This document shows positions 29,914 through 42,260 of a stretch of DNA of 64,000 nt, in pieces. Source of the stretch: Malus domestica (lineage: Eukaryota; Streptophyta; Magnoliopsida; Rosales; Rosaceae); assembly GCF_042453785.1 (NCBI RefSeq), contig NC_091669.1:30769001-30833000 (forward strand), read 5' to 3'. The notes under the pieces were generated by a model. That model was not told the origin of the DNA and made no database searches. It worked only from the letters and a program-made list of their open reading frames with translations. Each line of letters begins with the position of its first letter. Within the stretch, counting starts at the first letter, position 1. The position numbers and the translations under genes were made by a program.

Positions 29914-32089
29914 CTATTCAAATCCTACCCACCTCAGCTAAGATGTATACAGGGCGTGCAGTCGATGCTAATGCTGAATAAAAAACAATTGACCAATTGC
30001 TACTGCTTGATCCTGCATTACACAAGGTTAGTTTGTCATCACCAACCTATTCACCAAAACCACCTCTTTTTAAAAATAGAATTTTAATGTTGCATCTAAC
30101 TTGACAATATCTTGCTTTGTTTCTCTATTTGCTGATACTCCATGTTTGCAAAATGGTGATTAATATCTTTAATGAGTTGAAAACCCTATGTTTCCGTAAC
30201 AAAATGCAAGTTTCGTATGCCCAACAACTATTGTTGGATTCGATTTGACTAGGGGTTGGTGGTACAAATCATGCCCGTCCTGCCATAAAGTTGTCAAAAA
30301 CAACTTTGGATCGTTTGAGTGCAATGAACATGGTTTCATAAACAAATTACCCGAACCATGATAATATGCTTTTACGCCTATTTTATATCTAATGGTTATA
30401 TTAAGTTGCTCAGTCCTTTTTTATTATCTTGCAATTATGACAAATAAGAGTCATCTCCCCAATCATTATGTTGTTACTACTATTTCACCCTTGGAGGTAT
30501 ATTATTAGCATCATTGTAAATGTCCCCGCTATAATGTGTTATCAGCATGCTTCTACAGCTGTGCTTAGGATTCTGACGAGGAAGTTTTTCTGCATCAAGC
30601 CAGTTCATCCATATCATCACGCAATCAGGTTCTTCCAAAACAACGGTTTTTATCTTGATATTTTTGTAGCCCTGATAGCATGAACATTCACCATAATGCA
30701 TAACCCAACTTTACATTTTTTTGAATTTTAGATTCTACATAAATTGTGTATGCATTGTATTCATAATTGTTTAAATATGTGAATTTGATATTTGCCATGA
30801 TTTGCATCAAATATATGTACATGCATTAAACTATTGAATTGAATTGAATTGAATTGAGTTGAAAAGAAGAAAAAAACTGAAATTGAAAACCCTAGGGGTT
30901 ATTCGAACCTGTGACCTCTGACACCACTGGGCTCACACGAGCCTACCTTAGGCTGCGAAGCACCAGAGCAAAACCTTTGCTCTATCTGAGAAGATGCCTT
31001 TTGGCATTGAACCCTAGCACTCAGCGTCACCCGCAGTCGGCCACGGCCTCACTGTCGTCGTTCCTGGGAAATCACGACTTGCAGTCATGTTTGGGACCTT
31101 ACCATCATCGGAGACGATGAAATTTTCTCAAAAATCCGATGAATATCGCAGAAATTCTTTGATGGATTCTTCAAATTCTCGGATTTCCCCGACATCGAAA
31201 CCTAGGTTTCCGTCCACGATTTAGGTTCCCAGTTGAACCCACAAGCTTCGCCGTGCCGTGACCCTCGAGGAAAGTCGCTTGAAATGACGCCCGTATTTCT
31301 CCCAGTTTAGTTCCGACACCCAGCGCCTCTGGGGTGTCTCAAATACCTTTAACCCGAGCCCAAGTGGGCCTCGGATCTTTGGCTCGCATCAACGCTCGTT
31401 AGGCTTGTTGCTGCCAATTGTTGTCCCAGTCCAGATCTAACCACCCATTGGATTTCTGTTGGACCTAGCCCAATGCCGGCACACGGTATCCCCCGGTGTC
31501 GTGTCACACTTGGTCAAGCCCCCGTTTGGGCCATCTATTTGGGCTCGGCTTCCTTTGCAATCGGTTTTGTTGCTATTGGGCATGCAACCCACTAGCTTTT
31601 TAGGCCCGATCCACCTGAGCCTATCCCAGCCCATTCTTGGGCATAGGCCGCACAGTTTCTGTTTACTCAGCCCACTCGTGGGCTTTGGTCCAATTTTTTG
31701 GCCCCGAGTTTAATTGCCTAATTATTTTAGGCCCAATATGTTTTATATTTTTTCACCCACACTTTAATTTTGGCCTGAAGTTCTATTTGCATATTTTCTT
31801 GTTGCATATTTGTGTGTGTATATTTGCGTATATTTGCGTTTGTCTACAAGAACATATGAACCTGAAGTTCATAATTATTTTGAAACCTAAAGTTTCTAGA
31901 AACATGCCTTGTTTGAAAACCTGAAGTTTTCATTAAAAACATCACCCATGAAAACCTGAAGCTTTTTCATGCGAATTTTAACCAGTACATGTCTATTAGA
32001 ACCTGAATGTTCTACTCCTATGTGAATGGATTGATATTTTTTTCTCCATTGCACTAATCACATCTTGTCTTTTATTTTGTGATAGGAAC
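29914..32089. other. Intergenic; possible tRNA-derived SINE piece and copia leader
   Basis: 30880-30960 on the minus strand holds GAGCCCAGTGGTGTCAGAGG and, 9 bases on, GGTTCGAATAACC, spaced like RNA polymerase III A and B boxes, so a SINE remnant is possible. 31340-31740 is rich in GGCCC/CCCA motifs. 31850-32030 repeats GAACCTGAAGTT / AAAACCTGAAG several times before the copia gag and is likely its leader. No 5' LTR was found. Confidence 0.45.
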
Positions 32090-32940
32090 ATGTCAAATTT
32101 GAACAAACTCGACTTCACCGCTTTGGAGGTCTCTGGAAAGAACTACCTCAAATGGGTCTAAGATGTGAAGCTCCACCTCACTGCAAAAAAAATTACATCC
32201 CACTATTGAAGATGAGATGGACAACCTGTTGGCGAAGATGAGAAAGCTACTGCTATGATCTTCATTCGAAGACATATTCATGACGCACTGCAAACTATAT
32301 ATCTTGTCGAGGAGGATCCATGAGCATTATGGGTCACTTTAGCTAATCGTTTTGATCACTAAAAGGATATCTTCTTACCTGAAACAAGACATGACTATCA
32401 GCATTTGCGCTTCCAAGACTTTAAGTCTGTGAATGAATATAATTATGAAGTTTGTCGAATCCAATCACTTCTCAAGTTTTGTGACGAAACTTTGATCAAA
32501 GAGGATCTCCTGGAGCACACATATTCAACCTTCTTTGCTACTAATATTGTTATGCAGCAACAATATAGAGCTCAGAAGCTCACTAAGTTCTCGGATTTTA
32601 TCTCTATTTTACTTATTGCTGAAAAGCAAAATCAGTTGTTGATCAAGAATTATCAAGCTCAACCTACTGGGGCGACTGATGTGTCTGAAGCACACTATAA
32701 CACGAACCAATGCCCAAAACACCAAAAGAGGCATGGTAGGGGTGGCCAGAAGCCACCTAGTCAAGGTCAACGGAGCCAAGGCCCATCTAAGGGAGGAAAC
32801 AAATCCCCGAAGCGCCCAAACCTCGCTCCTTAGGCCCCAAACTTCAAGAATAAGGGCAAAGCACCTGAAACCATGGATGCAGACTATGGTTGTGGTTCAA
32901 ATGACCATTGGTCCCATTTTTGCCGAGCTCCCTAAAAGGT
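32090..32940 (+). pseudogene. Copia gag, broken
   Basis: Starts MSNLNKLDFTALEVSGKNYL, the usual opening of this plant copia gag, then stops at TAA after KWV. A frameshift follows, then one long open part (32405-32833) with FQDFKSVNEYNYEVCRI, EDLLEHTYSTF and QQQYRAQKLTKFSDFISILL, then a Gly/Gln/Lys-rich stretch. The zinc knuckle reads YGCGSNDHWSHFC in another frame, where the first cysteine of CX2CX4HX4C is replaced. Confidence 0.85.
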
Positions 32941-33384
32941 TGTAGCTAAATATCATTCTCGTTGTAAGAAATTTGAATCAAACTTTGTGCAAGTGGACTA
33001 AACGGAAAGTACTAAGATGGAGGTTTCTGACTTTCAAGAGGCTATCAGACCTATGGAAGATTAGAATCTTAGACATAAACTATTTTTTTTGGTTGAAAAT
33101 AAGACCATGGGGCCAAATTCCATAGTAGTGGCCGAACCCCCTTTTGTTTTTTGGTTAATTTTGAAATTTTCCCTTATGTTTGGATTATTTGTTGGTGATT
33201 TGTTTTTTGATGTTAAGTTTCTAATTCAATTCCATCCTTGAATACTTAAAATTATTTTGAATGGATATTTGTTTTTTTGAACTTTTATGCATGTGATCGA
33301 TTCCAATTAATTTTTCATTCTAGGTATGACTAGTGGGGAAGTTAGTTGTCTGGCAGATAGTGCAAACATGTTCTATGAGATAGT

Positions 33385-34052
33385 TGTTGGATAATGGCCA
33401 AAATAGTGGCCCCAAAAGCATATAATAAAAAATGAAAGACATAATGATGTGGGAACATCATTATGAGAAGACATAATGATGTGGGAACATCATTATGAGA
33501 AGACCAATGATGATGTTTGTTGAAAAGAAAAAGAAATGTCATGATGATGTTTGTAAAGGAATGATTATTCCTTTACTTTGGATTTTTTATTGGATGCTTT
33601 TGTATGGATAAATGTTACATCCGAATGTGGGAGATGGGGGGGAGTGGCATCAGATGAGAGCCATACCAGGGAGAGTGTTCGGCTCTCCCATTTGAAACAG
33701 TGCTGCTCCTTCCCATTTGTTTGTAATCCCCTTTTGTTAGTGATCACTCAATCAAAGATATTTGTGCTACATTTTGTAGCTTTTGGGAGAGAAGGAATTT
33801 TGATATGTGTTTCTTCTTCTCCATTTGTTTCTTAGTTTGAGTGAGAGCTATTGATTGTATGTGGGATTTGGGTTTGAGAGTTAAAACTCTATTTGTAATC
33901 TCCTTTTGATATTAGTGGAATTTCCTCGCCGTCTCGGAACTGGACGTAGGCTTACGCCGAACCAGTATAAATCCTTGTGTTTTGGATTATTTGTCTTGTC
34001 ATATTTTGCCGTTGTAACTTATTGGTTTCATATTTGACGCTTCCGCACAACA
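33385..34052 (+). repeat. 5' LTR (copia-type, with 33-bp tandem duplication)
   Basis: The unit ACATAATGATGTGGGAACATC plus CATTATGAGAAG occurs twice in a row here and once in the 3' LTR. Confidence 0.92.
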
Positions 34053-35440
34053 AGTGGTATCAGAGCTCCGGGTTTCGACTTGGAGGCTTTGTACTAGTAT
34101 GTCTATGAAATCTTCGAATGACGGTGAAATATGTTTTTTTGGAAAAATTCGACTGGAGGAATGACTTTGGCATTTGGTCAATTGGAGATGCAAAGTTTGG
34201 CTGCAAAATGCGTGGCGTTGAAGAAGGATAGTAGGGGACTATGCTGCAGTCACTGAGCTCGCAGATTGGAGAATGGTTTCGGAAACAACGTGTCTGCTGC
34301 AATGTTGCCGTCGATGTTGTTGAAGTGTTGGTGTTCGACAGCTGCAGGTGTAGTGTACTGCTTTTGGTGGGTTCTCCGTTGGTCATCGCTGCACCGGAAG
34401 TGTTTGTGGGCTGTTGTCGACGAGTTGAGTGGGAAGGAGAAAAGGTAGAAGCAGTTGAAAATTGATAAGAAAATGTTGGTTCTTTTTCTTTCAGCATTTG
34501 TTTTGGCAGAAGGACATCATGATGACAAATGATGTTGTTGGTTGGAAGAAAAGGGAAAAAGGCTAAGGCTAAGTTTTCTTTTCTTTGGCATTTTTTTAAA
34601 TGGTAGAGAAGTTTTTCTTCACTCCCACTAGTTACCTTTGGAGCAAGTTGATGGAAACATTGGAGGAGTTTGTGAGGGCCAATTTGTTAAGTTCTGCAAG
34701 TTTGGATAGTGAGACACCACACTATTTTGGATACACCACTTGCACTGCAGAACATTTGTGTGGGACCCTCTTGTAGAAGGCAAGTTATGCTTTCTAACTT
34801 TGTTTGGTTTATGTACATTTGGTTGGATTTGTTTGCCACTGCTATTTGGTTTGTTGGTCTCCATCATCTGCAATTAGCTTTTTTGAAGACTCCAGTTGAG
34901 GTATGGTTTTGGATCTCCTACTGATTATTTGAATTTGAAATTTTGGTTGTCTTGTTGGTGCTCATGTGATGATGGTAAACTTGAGTGAAGGGCATATTTT
35001 TTGTATGTGGTATGTGAGACCTTGTTGCCAAATTTGTAATCAGTTTTGACTTGGAGAATGTGCCATGCTATGTGAATGAGTCTATTGGTGCAGTTTCAGA
35101 CCATGGTGTTTATGAGCAGGTGGAGTTCGTTGTATGTCCAACTTTGGTATGGTGTGCTTGATCTTTTGTCGGTGATATTGAAGAATTTCAGTTCTTCGTT
35201 TGAATCACTTTTGTTTTGATCAAGGCACTTATGGTTTGCAAATTTGGAGAAGATGGTAGAGAAATGCTCTACTTTTGTTGGCTTTGGTAAAATTTGAGTC
35301 GAGGTGGAGATCATTATGAGTACCGAAAGTTTGGAGAATTTGATTTAGTTCCCGTTGTCTTTAGTTTGTACTTTGGGTGCTTATGGTGATTGTTGATTCG
35401 ATTCTCTGTGATGTTTTCGGAATTTGGCCAAGGTGGAAAT
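34053..35440. other. Interior of the nested copia-type element, no gene
   Basis: Begins with the initiator-Met primer site. The longest frames (for example 34060-34497, minus) are Ser/Thr-rich and unlike gag. A short sense frame MSMKSSNDGEICFFGKIRLEE follows the primer site and is unassigned. Confidence 0.6.
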
Positions 35441-36075
35441 TGTTGGATAATGGCCAAATTAGTGGCCCGAAAAGCATATAATAAAAAATGAAAGACATAA
35501 TGATGTGGGAACATCATTATGAGAAGACCAATGATGATGTTTGTTGAAAAGAAAAAGAAATGTCATGATGATGTTTGTAAAGGAATGATTATTCCTTTAC
35601 TTTGGATTTTTTATTGGATGCTTTTGTATGGATAAATGTTGCATCCGAATGTGGGAGATGGGGGGAGTGGCATCAGATGAGAGCCATACCAGGGAGAGTG
35701 TTCGGCTCTCCCATTTGAAACAGTGATGCTCCTTCCCATTTGTTTGTAATCCCCTTTTGTTAGTGATCACTCAATCAAAGATATTTGTGTTACATTTTGT
35801 GGCTTTTGGGAGAGAAGGAATTTTGATATGTGTTTCTTCTTCTCCATTTGTTTCTTAGTTTGAGTGAGAGCTATTGATTGTATGTGGGATTTGGGTTTGA
35901 GAGTTAAAACTCTATTTGTAATCTCCTTTTGATATTAGTGGAATTTCCTCGCCGTCTCGGAACTGGACGTAGGCTTACGCCGAACCAGTATAAATCCTTG
36001 TGTTTTGGATTATTTGTCTTGTCATATTTTGCCGTTGTAACTTATTGGTTTCATATTTGACGCTTCCGCACAACA
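35441..36075 (+). repeat. 3' LTR (copia-type)
   Basis: Direct repeat of 33385-34052 lacking the 33-bp duplication; ends CACAACA before ATAGT. Confidence 0.92.
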
Positions 36076-36129
36076 ATAGTCTTCTCGTCGTTAGGAAGAG
36101 ATAAGAACATCAACGTTCCTAAAGAACGA

Positions 36130-38345
36130 TGTGAATTATTGTGGACGACTCCCACTTTGTCTCATTTAGATCCCCGTAACGCTCAGTCTGAAACTCAAGT
36201 GCAGCGCATATTATATCTTCATAGCATAGCTCAAAGCATGCCAGATGCTTTCACCGATCTAGCATAAGTGACAATATCACATATTCCAGCTGCGAATGTG
36301 CCTACAAAGATAGATGTACCAAATGTACGACGGATTTCCATCCTGGAGGCCCATGATGCCAAATTTGGTGATCCTTGTACATTAGCGGCTAGCCAATTAT
36401 CTGCCCTACATATAAGCATGGCATACCACTTGGTTCAAAGGATTCACACCCTAAGAAAAGGAAACCAATGACACAGGCTTCTGAAGAGCCTACCGTGAAT
36501 CCGACTATCGCTTACTCATTCTATCCAACTTATGAGGAAATTCTAGATTATGGAAGCGTCCTTGAAGAGACGAATCCTCTTCTCGAGAATCATGAGATTT
36601 CGGTCTATTATGCTAGCTTAGATGATGTGTGGTGTAGAAATAAGATGATCGTCGACGATGCATTAGCATATGCAATAGTTACTAAGATCATGTTAAGCGA
36701 TGACATTGAACCTTGTTCCATTGATGAATGTCGACGTAGAACCGATTGGTCAAAGTAGAAACAATGAATCCAAGTCAAACTCGATTCGCTTGTGAAACGT
36801 AAGGTGTTTGGACCTGTAGTTTCTACTCATCCACATGTGAAATCCATTTGCTACAAGTAGGTTTTCATTCGGAAGTGTAATGAGAAGAACGAAATTATGC
36901 GTTACAAAGCTTGTCTTGTTGCACAAGGCTTCTCACAACGCCTCGGGATTGACTATGATGAAACTTATTCACCCGTTATGGATGTGATTATTTTTCACTA
37001 CCTTATTAGTTTGGTAGTTTCCGAAAAACTAAGTATGCAGCTGATGGACGTAGTAACTGTGTATCTCTATGGGGATATTGATATGGAAGTTTATATGAAA
37101 GTTCCCGAATGACTTACAGTGATTGGATCAAATATTTCTAAACCCCGAAACACGCTTTCAATTCGGTTGAGACATTCAATCTATGGTTTGAAGCAATCCG
37201 GAAGAATGTGGTATAACCTTCTGAGTGAGTATTTGACTAGTCAGGGATATGTGAACAACGAACTATGCCTTTGTGTATTCATTAAGAAGTCACATTCCGA
37301 TTTTACGATAGTTGCAGTATATGTCGATGACATGAACCTAATCGAAACTCCTAAAGAGCTCACGAGAACTGTTGCGCACCTGAAGTCGAAATTTGAGATG
37401 AAAGATCTAGGAAATACTCGATACTATCTCGATTTCGAGATAGAGCACCACTCAGATGGAATTTTAGTACATCAAATGAACTACACGCAGATGGTGTTGC
37501 GCCGCTTTAACAAGGATAAAGTGAAGCCTTCGAGTACTCCTATGGTCGTTTGGTCGTTAGATGCAAAATATGATCATTTCCGTCCAAATGAGGATGATGA
37601 AGAGATTTTGGAGCCTAAAGTTCCTTATCTAAATGTGATAGATGCTTTATTATACTTAGCTCAATGCACTAGACCCGATATTTCATTCGCTGTTAATTTT
37701 TTTGCAAGATACAATAATGCACCAACACGCAGACACTGGACTTGAATTAAAGACATCTTCCGCTATCTTAAAGGTACTACGAATTTGGGCTTGTTCTATC
37801 CCTACGGATCCTCGAGTGATGCCGCACCCCTTTTTCTCGAATCGATTCTCGCCTTGTTGGTTATGTCGACGTAGGATACTTATCTGATCCGCACAAGGCG
37901 CGCTCTCAAACAAGTTATGTCTTTATCATTAGAGGCACCACAATCTCTTAGAGGTCAACTAAACAGACCTTAGTTGCCACTTCGTCTAACCATACTAAAA
38001 TTCTCGCCTTACATGAAGCAACTCGAGAATGCTTTTGGTTGAGAACAGTTGTAGGCCATATTCAAAGCTCCTGCAATTTTTACCCCGTCGTAGATGTCCC
38101 AGTGACGATCTATGAAGACAACGTAGCATGCATCGAATAGCTCAAGAAAGGTTACATCAAATGAGACAACACCAAGTACATTATGCCGAAGTTTTTCTTC
38201 TAACATCAACAACAAGAGTATCAGAAGATTGAAGTCACGTAAATCCATTCACAAGATGATCTGGCCAACCTCTTCATCAAATCATTACCGAATGCGACAT
38301 TTCAGAAGCTTGTTCAAGGAATTGGTATGCGTAAACTTTCTGAGT
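36130..38345 (+). pseudogene. Copia reverse transcriptase and RNase H, broken
   Basis: Includes HIPAANVPTKIDVPN, then RRTDWSK followed by a stop, then VFGPV..VFIRKCNEKNEIMRYKACLV, AQGFSQRLGIDYDETYSPVMD and QLMDVVTVYLYGDIDMEVYMK, an in-frame stop, then SIYGLKQSGRMWYNLL, VAVYVDDMN (YVDD catalytic site present), FEMKDLGNTRYYLDFEI, YTQMVLRRFN and YLAQCTRPDISFAVN. RNase H remains follow in scattered frames (RYLKGTTNLGLFY). Stops at 36756, 37110 and 37743 prevent a polyprotein. Confidence 0.88.
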
Positions 38346-38766
38346 TGTAACATTGCTATTTCTCTTTAGAATTGTGTCAAACTTAGGGGGAGTATCCTAA
38401 AGAATACTTGCTTGATCTTAATGTACTCTTTTTCCCTACGATTAGGAGCATTTTTCCCACTAGGTTTTTGCTACCTAACTAGGTTTTAACGAGGCACCTA
38501 CCTTGGGCTGATCATATCCCTGACGACATCCTGTAAACGTTTCTTTTGACTTTGCATTTCTCACACATTTTTCCTTAGACTATGGATTGTCCCTACTCAT
38601 ATTTGTGCCATAGCCTTAGGGTTTTTTAGTGAGACTTACTACCTTATGCAAGTTCCTACCTTATTGAGAATAAGCGTTGTTCCCAGAATTAGTGCCGATG
38701 AGTCGACTTCCTCAACTTTTGCATGATGCTAAATCTACCTCGAGTATTTACACACTCAAAGGGGAG

Positions 38767-39085
38767 TGTTATGAACTTTCCTAGTTTAAGTGTGATTGTG
38801 TAATACCCATATTAGATTTGATTCTAGTTATTCGTTCCTATATGAACTTGCATTCCTTGGGGATGAAGGATTTTCTCTCCCTCTTATTACCATAAATAAC
38901 GGCACTACGTGGGAGGGAATAACACACACACATTCCCCTACAATTCTACAAACACATCTCTCTTTTCTCTCTCTTCCTTTGCCGCCGGCCCCTTCCACAA
39001 CTTTAAGAACAATTTTCTTCAACACTTATAAACTTGTTTGGTATGATATTCAAAATTTCTATATCTGAACAATTAAAAAGAAAAA
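38767..39085 (+). repeat. Probable 3' LTR of the copia remnant
   Basis: TGTTATGAACTTTCC follows the AAAGGGGAG polypurine tract directly, where an LTR should start. No second copy exists in the window, so the right end is a guess. Confidence 0.4.
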
Positions 39086-39398
39086 AGAAATCACCCTACA
39101 ACAACTACAAAGAAAGATCCAAGGCCAGAGGAGAGGGAGAAAGACAGAGATTTGGAGTGCGTGAAGAGAGAAAGCCTTGGGATTTGAGTTTAAAAACTAT
39201 AAAAAAAAAACTCACTTTAGCGTTTTCAAGACGTAGGCCAATTTTTAAGTTAGTTTGGAGTCAAGTTTTTTAAATACTCCTATCCAACAAGGGATGCCAC
39301 GAAGAAACAAATAAATAATATGGTATATTTGATTTTAAAAAATAATGGAAACATGTATTCTTCTTCACCAATCAAATGAGAATACATGCATCAGGTTA

Positions 39399-40561
39399 GG
39401 CCATCTTCAATGGAGATGAGTAAAGGTCCAAAAGTCAAAAAATTACTTAGTTTGCCTAAAACCGCATCTCTAACCAATGATTAGGCTGTAATTTTGTGGA
39501 TCCTGCCAGGCCATTATTTGGCCAAATGGACATAAGGTCATCTCCAACCGAAAGGGGGCCAAAGGGCCATAGGACAAAACAGAGCTCGTATGACAAAAAA
39601 CTCATCTCTAACCGAATGGGCTATTTTTTAGCCCCCTCAATAATTTATTATTTTAATTGAATTAATATGGTTAATTCAATTAACCTACCATATCAAAATA
39701 AGGTTATCCAAACATATTTTGAGTGCCACTTGTGGCTAAATGAATAAGCATCCATATTTCTTATCTTATTTTTATATATTCTCAATAACTTTTTGGATAT
39801 GATTTCTTATCTTTATATGATCTCAAAAATTAAAGGAAAGATTATTGAAAGAGGTAAGAGAATAGAATGTGAAGAATTGAAATCAAATGAGGTAAGATAG
39901 TATGGAATGGTGAAAGGGATGTGAGAAATGGTGTAGAAATGGCTTAGGTATTTATAGAAAAAAAAATAGATTTTTTTTTCTATTTCGTCAAAAAAAAAAT
40001 TCAAATTCCAACAATAATCTGACGTCAGCTAGCCGTTGTTAGATGGCATCATGCTAACGTCAGGTTACCTTTGCATGTGGGCTTGGCTGCTACAATCGGG
40101 CTGGCTGATTGGCTTCTTTTGGCCAGCTCACTGGTCTGGTGGATGAATTATGGCCTGATTTGGCCCATAAGCCCTTTGGCTTGGCCCTCAGTTGGAGATA
40201 GTTTTCATGTCAAAACGAGCTATATTTTGCCCTATGGCCCTTTGGGCGGGTCAGTTGGAGATGGTCTAAGGTTGGCCAATGTAGCCCCCCCCCCTCTTAG
40301 CCCTTCTCTGGTGCCCAACTTCTCAATTGCAATAATTGATTCAAATTCAACGACTGGATTTGAAAACATCCAAATGTAATTTAATTAAATTAACCAATAA
40401 ATTTAAGGTATAAACTTAAAACTAAAAAATTATTGAAGGGGCTATGTTTAACCCTTTTGGTTAGAGAAGATATATGAGTATGTCACTGTTTATATAAAAA
40501 TAATTTTTTACATAGTTATAATTTTGTACAGAGCTATACTAACCCTCTGTTAGAGATTGCC
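39399..40561. mobile_element. Harbinger-type MITE (outer), 1,163 bp
   Basis: Begins GGCCATCTTCAATGGAG and ends CTCTGTTAGAGATTGCC, imperfect inverted repeats, with TTA on both sides (39396-39398, 40562-40564), the PIF/Harbinger target duplication. It contains a related element at 39537-40266. No transposase. Confidence 0.7.
39537..40266. mobile_element. Harbinger-type MITE (inner), 730 bp
   Basis: Begins GGTCATCTCCAACCGAAAGG and ends with the near-complement TCAGTTGGAGATGGTC; CCAAAGGGCCATAGG is also mirrored at the two ends. TAA flanks both sides (39534-39536, 40267-40269). No transposase frame. Confidence 0.8.
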
Positions 40562-40564
40562 TTA

Positions 40565-41378
40565 CCCTCCTAATGTACATTTTATATCCAATGCTTCATT
40601 GGGTACGACTTCATTTCCAAAAGATAAAAGAAAGTATGTTGCTGTTGAAATCTTTCTGTTTGCTTTTGTAAAGAGGCATGTGCCAACAACTGTTGAACAA
40701 AGAAATTCAACTTAATTAAACCCTAGCAGAAGACTGGAAAACCCTGCATTTGGGTTCCCACCCTCTGTAAATGTACTTGCGCAGAGTACAGCCTCACTTG
40801 AGACTTTCTCCATTTAAGAAACTCATACAACACTTAAAAACACACAACTTAAAGTCACAAACCAAAGCACGAAAAAAGGGAAGGAATAAGAAGAAAACAA
40901 AAGGTAAAGCATTTAATTTAATCCTTCTTTTATTGCAATGAGCTTGGAGTTTTGTTGGTTATAATTTACTTAAACGTGCATTTGAGGTTTAATGTTCGAC
41001 TCTCTCTTCTTGTAAAGAGCTTGTATATCAATTCATTAATAGTATTCACTCCTACATACGAGATCATTTGTAACCTTCTACTCCAGAATCGGTCGTATCA
41101 AGAAAGGAGGAGGGAGCGGATTTATTTTTCAATTCAGGAAAGCATGATTCAGCTAGTCATTCTAAGGACACTCATGACTCATGCTATGTTCTTGAATATA
41201 ATAAGTAGATTGGTTCTTCAATGTCAGAGAGATGAGCATTAAAGATAATAATTGAGACAGTTTTTTTGTGGCATATGCTGAATGGATTCACAAAGGATCT
41301 TCCTCTATACAGTTGCTACTTTAACTACCAGAAAGTCATGCTTTATATATTAAACACAATCAACACACTCTTAATTAT
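40565..41378. other. Intergenic, no gene seen
   Basis: Short frames only (the longest 96 codons, 40952-41242) and no family resemblance. Confidence 0.5.
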
Positions 41379-41386
41379 ATAATTAG

Positions 41387-42252
41387 CAAGGTTCTAAAAG
41401 ATGGTAGGTGCTAGTTAGTCGGCAGGCTGAGGTCTAGCACCTAGGAGGCCTAAGCGGACTAGACGAATTTAAGTAAATTTATTATGGGTGAGTTTGGCAT
41501 TGCTATTCTTTATAAAAAAAATGTTTCTAATATGCTGTGAGAATAAACAGCTGTAAAATAATGTTGTTGAGTGTTTGGAAACTTTTTTTTTGTAAAAGTG
41601 CTTTTAATTTAAAAAAAAAAGGAAGAAGTTTTGTAATTTTGTAAAACATGTGGGGATATACTTACCATTTGAAAATTTCATTAAATGAGCATTGATTACT
41701 ATGCTTTGAAAAAAAAACATTTATTTATAAACCATAGTAGACCCTACTTCTGCTTTTCTACTATTATTGACAATAATTTTTGAAATTTTTTTTTTTACCA
41801 AATACATTTAATGTTTCAGATTTTTTTTTTATAAGCTTTTTTTTTTTTAAGTACCACAATTCCAAATCAACCCTATATATTGTATAAATAAGTGTTTTTT
41901 TTTTATACTTAAAAACACACACATAATTATATTGGGATACCCAAATTGCAAAATAGAATGACATAAAATTATAAAGTATTAGAACATATTGAAAACATGG
42001 GGAACATGCATAGAATGAGTGTTCATCCAAGTATTCAACAAATCTCTTACATTTTATTGAAAAATTAAAGTGAAAAATAAAAGTTACTGTTTTTCTATCT
42101 AAGTGAGAGTTGCGATCTAGACGGATTTAGGAGGGTTAGGCGGACGCCTAAGCGGGTCTAGGCGCACTTTCTTAACTTTAAAACTCTTAGGGATTAATTA
42201 GGACGATGATCAGCCGCCTAGACGGCACTAGATGAAGATTTTTAGAACAGTA
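41387..42252. mobile_element. hAT-type non-autonomous element, 866 bp
   Basis: The 8-bp duplication ATAATTAG flanks it (41379-41386, 42253-42260). Ends are GGTTCTAAAAGA and its near-complement TTTTTAGAAC. Subterminal GCCTAAGCGG / CTAGGCGG motifs recur. The interior is AT-rich with poly(T) and no transposase. Related sequences lie at 52489-52963 and 4170-4318. Confidence 0.75.
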
Positions 42253-42260
42253 ATAATTAG

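Larger units (their letters stand above)
33385..36075 (+). mobile_element. Complete non-autonomous copia-type LTR element (2,691 bp) nested in the copia remnant
   Basis: LTRs 33385-34052 (668 bp) and 35441-36075 (635 bp) start TGTTGGATAATGG and end CACAACA. The target duplication ATAGT is perfect (33380-33384, 36076-36080). TGGTATCAGAGC at 34055-34066 is the initiator-tRNA-Met primer site used by Ty1/copia elements. The 1.39-kb interior has no gag or pol frame. GGCCAAGGTGGAAAT just before the 3' LTR fits a polypurine tract. The LTRs differ by few bases plus a 33-bp tandem duplication in the 5' LTR (about 33436-33501). Confidence 0.93.
32090..38345 (+). mobile_element. Decayed Ty1/copia retrotransposon, interrupted
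   Basis: Order of remains: gag (32090-32930), start of protease (about 33325-33384), then after the nested element (33385-36075) the region between integrase and RT (36130-36760), reverse transcriptase (36760-37700) and RNase H (37700-38340). The integrase core is missing: the CLADSA protease motif is separated from the DPRNAQSETQVQRILYL segment by only the insertion and about 85 bases. Many stops and frameshifts. An AAAGGGGAG polypurine tract at about 38758-38766 precedes a possible 3' LTR. Confidence 0.85.

Noticed and set aside
30880-30960. Possible tRNA gene on the minus strand
   Set aside because: A/B-box-like motifs are present but no cloverleaf forms; at best a SINE remnant.
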